NCBI GenBank assembly: GCA_036558305.1 | Contig: DATBFX010000377.1 | Location: 1 to 26,030, forward strand | Source: DATBFX01 sp036558305 | Lineage (GTDB): Bacteria > Chloroflexota > Chloroflexia > Thermomicrobiales > UBA6265 | Direction of reading: 5' to 3' | Length of the DNA stretch: 26,030 nt | In this document: piece by piece, positions 20,206-26,030 of the stretch | Layout: each line of letters begins with the position of its first letter | Position numbering within the stretch: position 1 is the first letter of the stretch | Made by a program: the position numbers and the translations under genes | Notes under the pieces: model-generated | The model's input: the letters and a program-made list of their open reading frames with translations, nothing else | What the model was told of the DNA's origin: nothing | Databases searched by the model: none

Positions 20206-21114
20206 TCAGGCGGTCACCGCATCGACGATGGCCCGCTCCATCGCCAGTTCGGTCGCCGTCGTCACACCCAACACGTCGACAGGGGTCGGCATGCCTTGTC
20301 TGAGACCGACGGCAAAGACGAGATCGCCGTCGAAGATCGTGTGGCAGGGTCGAATGGTCCGAGCGAACGCGTCGTGCGCGGCTACCGCGCATCGGGTCAA
20401 CGCCGTTTCGTCAACGGGCACATTGATGATCACGAGACCGAGTGTCGACGCCTGCCCCTCGCCGGGTGATGCGGCGCCGTTCAGGATCAGCTCCCGACGA
20501 TCCATCGCTCCGTCGAGCACGTCGCGACCCGTCGCCGCGTCGACGATCGAACCCACCGCGTTGACGACGGCCAACGCGGTCACGTCTCCCGCGGTCCAAC
20601 GGACTGCCGAAACGCCGATGCCGCCGCGCTTGGCCCCACCGCCAAAAAGCTTCGCCGTCGTAGCGCCGATGCCGGCACCGATCCGACCGCGCGGGAGGTG
20701 CTCGATCGGTCCGACGGACCGGCAGGCTCGATAACCCGCGTCGGCGGTAGGCGCGATCGGCTGCCCAACGGCCAGATCGAAGATGACGGCCGCGGGCACG
20801 ATCGGTACCGGTCCCGCCGGCGTCGCTACACCGCGCCCTTGCTCCTGGAGGAACCGCATGACGCCGTCGGCGGCTGCCAGACCGAAGGCGCTACCGCCGG
20901 TCAAGAGGATGGCATCGACGCTCCGGACGAGGCGGCCCGGTGCGAGCACGTCCGTCTCCCGGCTCCCAGGCGCACCGCCGCGGACGTCGGCCACGGCCGG
21001 TGCCGGGCGATCAAAAATCATGACCGTGCAACCGGTCAGCGCGTCGTGGTCGGTCCAGTGACCCGCGACTGCCCCAATCGGCGTCGGTTCGTTCTGTCCG
21101 GTTCGCTCGAACAT
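20206..21114 (-). CDS. P1-family peptidase (DmpA-type N-terminal nucleophile hydrolase)
   Basis: Family P1 enzymes (DmpA, BapA) are aminopeptidases that self-cleave to expose an N-terminal Ser or Thr nucleophile. The 302-residue product has the family signatures LLTGGSAFGLAAADGVMRFL (residues 70-89), PIVPAAVIFDL, GRIGAGIGATTAKLFGG and VNAVGSIVDAATG. The usual NTT-type cleavage site is represented by GQASTLGLVIIN, which puts Ser223 as the probable nucleophile after Ala222. It starts at ATG 21114, three bases after the metallo-hydrolase gene stop, in a compact four-gene run. The substrate is unknown. Confidence 0.85.
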   Translation of the reverse strand: MFERTGQNEPTPIGAVAGHWTDHDALTGCTVMIFDRPAPAVADVRGGAPGSRETDVLAPGRLVRSVDAILLTGGSAFGLAAADGVMRFLQEQGRGVATPAGPVPIVPAAVIFDLAVGQPIAPTADAGYRACRSVGPIEHLPRGRIGAGIGATTAKLFGGGAKRGGIGVSAVRWTAGDVTALAVVNAVGSIVDAATGRDVLDGAMDRRELILNGAASPGEGQASTLGLVIINVPVDETALTRCAVAAHDAFARTIRPCHTIFDGDLVFAVGLRQGMPTPVDVLGVTTATELAMERAIVDAVTA

Positions 21115-21117
21115 GAT

Positions 21118-21891
21118 TCACCAATGGACAACGGTACCCGGATGCGCAACGACGAGATTCCTTCGGAAGATGGCCGCGGCGTCGGCACGGAGCCCTTCGA
21201 AGTGTAATTCCTCCCAGATGTGGCTCAGAACCAGCGTCTCCGCGTTGACCTGGGTCGCCAACCGCCCTGCCTCTCGCGCCGTGAGATGACCGCGCAGATG
21301 ATCGGTTTCTTCGCCTGGCTCGTTCAGCGTCGCCTCTGCGATCAGCACGGCGACGCCGGCGAAAAACGGCGAGAGCGGTGCCGAGGGACCGGTGTCGGCG
21401 GTGTACCCGAGGTCGCCGCTGCCTACCGATCTCAAGCGCATCGCCCAACACGGCACGTAGTGAATCGTTGGGGCAAAGGTGAGGCCGATGTCGCCGATGG
21501 TCAGGGTGTCGCCTGGATCGTACTCGCTGACGTCGAAGACCGACGAGAAGTAGTCGATGTCTTCGCCCTCGTCGGCGAACGCCAGGGCGATGCGACCGAG
21601 TTGTGCGAATCCACCGGGCGGCAACCACAGCGGCATCCGCCCAGGCGGCTTGATCGGGTTATAGGCGAGCGCGAAGCGGAGCGCGGCGATGTCGAGAACG
21701 TGATCCAAATGCATGTGCGAGATCACGATGCCGGCCACCGTCCGAAAATCCGCGTGCCGCCGCAGTTCGGGCAGCGTGCCGGGTCCGAGGTCGAGGACGA
21801 TTCGGGTGCCGTCGGATTCGACCAGGTATCCGGAACAGCCGGCACCGGTGTTGGGACCGGCCGCGCTGCCACCGAGAACGGTCAACCTCAC
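21118..21891 (-). CDS. Metallo-beta-lactamase-fold hydrolase
   Basis: The 257-residue product has the zinc-binding HMHLDH motif (residues 59-64), an earlier GCSGYLVESDGTRIVLDLGPG strand pair, YTADTG for the bridging Asp and later His residues in RGHLTARE and LSHIWEE. This is the RNase Z-like/PhnP-like branch of the superfamily; the exact substrate (nucleic acid or small phosphodiester) cannot be told. The start is GTG 21891, with GGAG about eight bases upstream; it overlaps the preceding phosphatase stop by four bases, so the two are coupled. Confidence 0.85.
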   Translation of the reverse strand: MRLTVLGGSAAGPNTGAGCSGYLVESDGTRIVLDLGPGTLPELRRHADFRTVAGIVISHMHLDHVLDIAALRFALAYNPIKPPGRMPLWLPPGGFAQLGRIALAFADEGEDIDYFSSVFDVSEYDPGDTLTIGDIGLTFAPTIHYVPCWAMRLRSVGSGDLGYTADTGPSAPLSPFFAGVAVLIAEATLNEPGEETDHLRGHLTAREAGRLATQVNAETLVLSHIWEELHFEGLRADAAAIFRRNLVVAHPGTVVHW

Positions 21892-22598
21892 TCGTCGTCT
21901 CCGCCGTCCGCGCTCGTCAGCAGATCGAGGTGGATGCTGTCGTTCATGAAGTGGACGACGGTGTGCCGGGCCAGGAAATCGACGTGCGTCAGGCTGCAGT
22001 TCGCCAGTTGGTAGGCTCGCCAGTCGTTCGGAGAGCGGCCTTCGATTTGCGCGAGGAGCGAGCCAAGAACGCCGCCGTGCGCGACCACGACGACCTTACG
22101 GTTGGTGTGGTTCGTCAGGATCTCCCGGAACGCGTCGCGGACTCGGGTGTGAAACTGCCTGCGTGATTCGCCATTCGGCCAGACCAGCTCTTCGTCATCT
22201 ATATCGAGTGCCTGGAGCGCCAGCTCGGGATAGTTCTCGGCGACGGCTTCGAGCGTCATTCCTTCCAGGTCGCCGAAATTCATCTCGACCAGATTGGGCA
22301 CGATCGTCGGAACCAGGTCCATCTTGCGGCCGATGATCTCGGCGGTGGTGTACGCGCGAGCGAGTGGGCTGGTCAGCAACGCGTCGGCCCGTACCTCGAG
22401 CGCAAGACGGTCGGCGATCCGTTCCGCCTGTCTCAGCCCGAGCGGGTCCAGCGGCAGATCGGTGGCGCCGTGCAGTTGCCGGAGGGCATTGCCGTTCGTC
22501 CGGCCGTGGCGAACCAGATAAAGGGTGGTTTCGCCGCCGCTTGGGTGGGCGTCAAGCCGGTGGTCGCTTCCAGTCACCGCGATGGTTGAAGTAGTCAC
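21888..22598 (-). CDS. Histidine phosphatase family protein (phosphoglycerate mutase-like)
   Basis: These enzymes use a phospho-His intermediate. The 236-residue product has YLVRHGRTNGN with the catalytic RHG at residues 30-32, the SPLARAYTTAEII helix, the acid-donor region LVEMNFGDLEGMTLEAV and the second His in VVAHGGVLGSLL. This pattern fits the broad-specificity phosphatase/cobalamin-type subgroup, but the substrate is not determined. The GTG 22598 start overlaps the end of nth by 47 bases; in-frame GTG 22577 is an alternative, and neither has a good SD. Confidence 0.88.
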   Translation of the reverse strand: MTTSTIAVTGSDHRLDAHPSGGETTLYLVRHGRTNGNALRQLHGATDLPLDPLGLRQAERIADRLALEVRADALLTSPLARAYTTAEIIGRKMDLVPTIVPNLVEMNFGDLEGMTLEAVAENYPELALQALDIDDEELVWPNGESRRQFHTRVRDAFREILTNHTNRKVVVVAHGGVLGSLLAQIEGRSPNDWRAYQLANCSLTHVDFLARHTVVHFMNDSIHLDLLTSADGGDDE

Positions 22599-23241
22599 AG
22601 CACCCCGTCAGGACGCAGCGCTCGCAGCGCGGCCGGCGCGCAAGGCAGACGGTCCGGCCGTGCGCGATCACGTTCATGTGGAAAGCGTATACCTCGTCGC
22701 GATTCTCGCCAAGTGCATCTTCGAGCAGCGCGTGAGCCGACTCGGCGGTTTCGGACGCTTCGATGATCCCCAACCGTCGCGCGACCCGATGAACGTGCGT
22801 ATCGACGGGCATCGCCGGGAGGCCGAGACTGAACAGCAACACGCACGAGGCGGTTTTCGGTCCGACGCCCTTGAGAGCAACCAGTTCCGCCCGCCCCGCG
22901 GCGACCGACATCCCCGCGAGTTCGCTCAAGTCGAGCGCCCCGAATCGCTCGCGGACGGCGACCAGAGCCGCCTGGATGCGCGGCGCCTTGAGATCGGCGA
23001 GACCGCCGCACCGGATGGTGCCGGCGACATCGCCGGTCGGTGCCTCGATGACGTCTTGCCAGGTTGGGAAGCGCGCGCGGAGCGACGCGAACGCGCGAGC
23101 CGTGTTGACGTCGGAGGTGTGCTGAGACAGGATGGTGCCGACGAGTTCGTCAACCGGGTCGCCGCTCGACCGCCAATACCTGGGACCTTGCTGACTCTCC
23201 AGTCGAGCGGCGACTTCTTGGATTGAGCATCGACGGTCCAC
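22552..23241 (-). CDS. nth: Endonuclease III family DNA glycosylase
   Basis: Endonuclease III removes oxidised pyrimidines and cleaves the abasic site. The 229-residue product has helix-hairpin-helix LKGVGPKTASCV with catalytic Lys129, catalytic Asp147 in PVDTHVHRV, and the [4Fe-4S] pattern C-x6-C-x2-C-x5-C at Cys199, Cys206, Cys209 and Cys215. A much longer frame runs back over both tRNA genes and cannot be real. GTG 23241 is the best start by homology, though its SD is poor. It heads the four-gene - strand run. Confidence 0.9.
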   Translation of the reverse strand: MDRRCSIQEVAARLESQQGPRYWRSSGDPVDELVGTILSQHTSDVNTARAFASLRARFPTWQDVIEAPTGDVAGTIRCGGLADLKAPRIQAALVAVRERFGALDLSELAGMSVAAGRAELVALKGVGPKTASCVLLFSLGLPAMPVDTHVHRVARRLGIIEASETAESAHALLEDALGENRDEVYAFHMNVIAHGRTVCLARRPRCERCVLTGCCDYFNHRGDWKRPPA

Positions 23242-23295
23242 GCCGGAAGGATAGTGGACGGGTCGGGTAGGGCGCCACGACGATCGGCACTCGGG

Positions 23296-23324
23296 TTGAC
23301 ACGCTTGGGCGCGGTTATTAGAAT
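23296..23324 (+). promoter_or_regulatory. Sigma-70-type promoter for tRNA-Gly
   Basis: TTGACA (23296-23301) matches the -35 consensus fully, and TAGAAT (23319-23324) matches five of six -10 bases, with ideal 17-base spacing. Initiation near 23331 would give a short leader before tRNA-Gly at 23356. It is the best promoter in the window. Confidence 0.85.
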
Positions 23325-23355
23325 TCAGCATACCGACGTGGAGTCGGCGTGCGTT

Positions 23356-23430
23356 GCGGAAGTGGCTCAGTGGTAGAGCATCTCCTTGCCAAGGAGAAGG
23401 TCGCGGGTTCGAATCCCGTCTTCCGCTCCA
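23356..23430 (+). tRNA. tRNA-Gly(GCC)
   Basis: A complete cloverleaf: acceptor GCGGAAG with CTTCCGC, D arm around GCTCAGTGGTAGAGC, anticodon stem TCTCC/GGAGA with loop TTGCCAA (anticodon GCC), and T arm GCGGG-TTCGAAT-CCCGT. Discriminator T and CCA are encoded at 23427-23430. It reads glycine GGC/GGU codons, common in this GC-rich genome. Confidence 0.97.
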
Positions 23431-23449
23431 AGCATTTGTTCGGGGGACG

Positions 23450-23478
23450 ACGGGCCGGAAGGCCCGTTCGTTGTTTCT
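23450..23478 (+). terminator. Candidate terminator after tRNA-Gly
   Basis: ACGGGCC (23450-23456) pairs with GGCCCGT (23461-23467) around a GGAA tetraloop, followed by TCGTTGTTTCT. The T-tract is broken but present. It might separate the two tRNA genes or act as a processing site. Confidence 0.5.
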
Positions 23479-23493
23479 CCCGCGATCGCACTT

Positions 23494-23574
23494 GCGGACG
23501 TGGCGGAATGGCAGACGCTGCGGTCTTAAACACCGCTGGGGCAACCCGTGCGGGTTCGAATCCCGCCGTCCGTA
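23494..23574 (+). tRNA. tRNA-Leu(UAA)
   Basis: Class II tRNA: acceptor GCGGACG with CGTCCGT (first pair G-U), D arm with GCGGAATGGCAGACGC, anticodon stem GCGGT/ACCGC with loop CTTAAAC (anticodon TAA), long variable arm TGGGGCAACCCGTG, and T arm CGGGT-TCGAATC-CCG. The discriminator is A at 23574. CCA is not encoded (ACCC follows), unlike in the neighbouring tRNA-Gly. Confidence 0.96.
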
Positions 23575-23634
23575 CCCGGTTTGACGTCTCATTCCCGTCC
23601 GCCGATCGCCGGTCGACGGGTGAAAGGATCAATT

Positions 23635-23928
23635 GTGGATTCTTCTGAAGGCGCCGGCACGCCGGCCCTCCGTGTCTACGTCGATCCCAACCGCTGCATC
23701 GCCAACGCGAAGTGCACCGCGGCCGCGCCGGGGATCTTCGTGCTCGACGACGAAACCGGTGTCGCGGTGATCGAGAACGAAGAAAGGGCGACGGTCGAGC
23801 AGTTCTTCGCCGCCGCTCGGGTCTGCCCGACGCAGGCGATCATCATCGAGCAGTATGGGCGCCGAGTCTTCCCTCGCATCTTGACGCCGATGTTCGGAGA
23901 GAAGAAGCCAGAGCGCGAAGACGAATGA
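23635..23928 (+). CDS. Small [3Fe-4S]-type ferredoxin
   Basis: The 97-residue product looks like the single-cluster ferredoxins that serve cytochrome P450s and similar oxygenases: RVYVDPNRCIANAKC with Cys21 and Cys27, IFVLDDETG, then Cys64-Pro65 in ARVCPTQAI. Only three cluster cysteines are in place, with C-x5-C instead of CxxCxxC, which suggests [3Fe-4S]. GTG 23635 with AAAGGA upstream is chosen over a longer frame that overlaps tRNA-Leu. The tail beyond residue 75 is basic and then acidic. No partner oxygenase is in the window. Confidence 0.8.
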   Translation: MDSSEGAGTPALRVYVDPNRCIANAKCTAAAPGIFVLDDETGVAVIENEERATVEQFFAAARVCPTQAIIIEQYGRRVFPRILTPMFGEKKPEREDE

Positions 23929-23952
23929 GCCTCGGGATTTCTCGCAAACAAG

Positions 23953-23980
23953 CGGGGCCCGGCCGATCGGCCGGGCCCCG
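23953..23980. terminator. Bidirectional terminator between ferredoxin and groEL
   Basis: A perfect 28-base palindrome, CGGGGCCCGGCCGA and its exact reverse complement, forms a very stable stem. On the + strand TTGTCGTCCTTTT follows; on the - strand CTTGTTTGCG follows. It lies between convergent genes, so it probably ends both transcripts. Confidence 0.85.
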
Positions 23981-23999
23981 TTGTCGTCCTTTTACGACG

Positions 24000-24020
24000 A
24001 ACGCCTGACGCCTTGCGCCT
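24000..24020. repeat. Possible solo heptamer arm downstream of groEL
   Basis: Three units ACGCCTG, ACGCCTT and GCGCCTT with exact period seven lie five bases past the groEL stop (24026-24028 on the - strand). They resemble the heptamers of the ribosomal operon, but no facing arm is visible between here and the terminator. It could be a remnant array or chance. Confidence 0.45.
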
Positions 24021-24025
24021 TCGGA

Positions 24026-25666
<1,641 letters not shown>

Positions 25667-25693
25667 CGTGCTTCACTCCGTTCGGGTTACGAG

Positions 25694-25734
25694 TTGCAGG
25701 TGGTATGTCGCATATTCGTGCGCGCCGCCTGCAA
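25694..25734 (-). promoter_or_regulatory. Hairpin in groES-groEL intercistronic region
   Basis: TTGCAGGTGG (25694-25703 on the + strand) and CCGCCTGCAA (25725-25734) face each other with one non-Watson-Crick position and a 21-base loop. In groESL mRNA it could be a processing or stability element that lets groEL differ from groES in amount. No CIRCE element (TTAGCACTC/GAGTGCTAA) is visible; it would lie upstream of groES, outside the window. Confidence 0.4.
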
Positions 25735-25780
25735 ATCCGATTCTGCCGGTCGCAACGTAAGAATTGGTGCTCCTGACCTT

Positions 25781-26030
25781 CTACTCGGAAACGATCGCCA
25801 GGATGTCCTTCTCGGAGAGGATCAGGAGGTCCTCGTCGTCGAGCTTGAACTCGGTGCCGGCGTACTTGGCGAAGAGCACCTGGTCGCCGACCGCCACGTC
25901 GAGGGGGATGCGGTCGCCGTCGTCGTCGCGGCGGCCCTCCCCGGCGGCCAGCACGGTGCCGCGCTGGGGCTTCTCCTTCGCGGTGTCGGGCAGGACGATG
26001 CCGGACTTGGTCGTCTCCTCGCGGCCGAGC
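25781..26030 (-). CDS. groES: Co-chaperonin GroES (partial, N-terminus outside window)
   Basis: GroES caps the GroEL cavity. The last 82 codons are visible, ending at TAG 25783-25781. They include part of the mobile-loop region (TTKSGIVLPDTAKEKPQRG), GTVLAAGEG, the roof-side DVAVGDQVLFAKYAGTE and the C-terminal LLILSEKDILAIVSE. The gene is cut by the end of the window, so its start and promoter are not seen. Confidence 0.96.
   Translation of the reverse strand, partial: LGREETTKSGIVLPDTAKEKPQRGTVLAAGEGRRDDDGDRIPLDVAVGDQVLFAKYAGTEFKLDDEDLLILSEKDILAIVSE

Noticed and set aside
22552..23592. 346-residue frame for nth beginning at 23592
   Set aside because: Its first third would be read across both tRNA genes and the tRNA promoter; the family core begins after GTG 23241.
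25667..25780. CIRCE operator in the groESL region
   Set aside because: No TTAGCACTC/GAGTGCTAA pair is present; the operator would lie upstream of groES, outside the window.

Overview
This window is about 26 kb of high-GC bacterial chromosome. It carries a nearly complete S10-spc-alpha ribosomal protein super-operon on the + strand (1-19153), followed by housekeeping genes mostly on the - strand, two tRNA genes, a small ferredoxin gene and the groES-groEL operon. GC-ending codons, frequent GTG/TTG starts, zinc-ribbon L24, zinc S4 and S14, and a zinc-type adenylate kinase suggest a Chloroflexota-like organism (perhaps Thermomicrobia). That is an inference from protein character; no marker here proves the phylum.

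Layout of the + strand: tuf (3' end), rpsJ, rplC, rplD, rplW, rplB, rpsS, rplV, rpsC, rplP, rpmC, rpsQ, rplN, rplX, rplE, rpsN, rpsH, rplF, rplR, rpsE, rpmD, rplO, secY, adk, map, rpmJ, rpsM, rpsK, rpsD, rpoA, rplQ, truA, rplM, rpsI. Together they supply ribosome subunits, the Sec translocon pore, nucleotide balance, N-terminal Met removal, the RNA polymerase alpha subunit and tRNA pseudouridylation. infA, usually between map and rpmJ, is absent. A possible promoter and a 179-nt hairpin-rich leader stand there instead.

The most striking feature is what fills the gaps. Fifteen intergenic gaps of this operon hold short tandem repeats with a strict period of 7 bp, arranged as two facing arms: (heptamer)n, a spacer, then (reverse-complement heptamer)n. 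The heptamer word differs between gaps (at least eight words), but the 7-bp period and the pairing of the two arms are kept. Most arrays start within a few bases of the upstream stop codon and end just before the next Shine-Dalgarno site. The first heptamer even encodes the last two residues and stop codon of rplC, and the last one supplies the rplX ribosome-binding site. A possible one-armed remnant lies beyond groEL.

Layout of the rest: convergent to rpsI are a TIM-barrel sugar-isomerase-like gene (19230-20042) and a compact - strand cluster of nth, a histidine phosphatase, a metallo-beta-lactamase-fold hydrolase and a P1-family peptidase (23241 down to 20206). A strong sigma-70-type promoter on the + strand precedes tRNA-Gly(GCC) and tRNA-Leu(UAA), followed by a [3Fe-4S]-type ferredoxin. 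A perfect 14-bp-stem terminator separates it from the convergent groEL and the truncated groES at the window edge. No CRISPR array, insertion sequence, rRNA or phage gene was seen.
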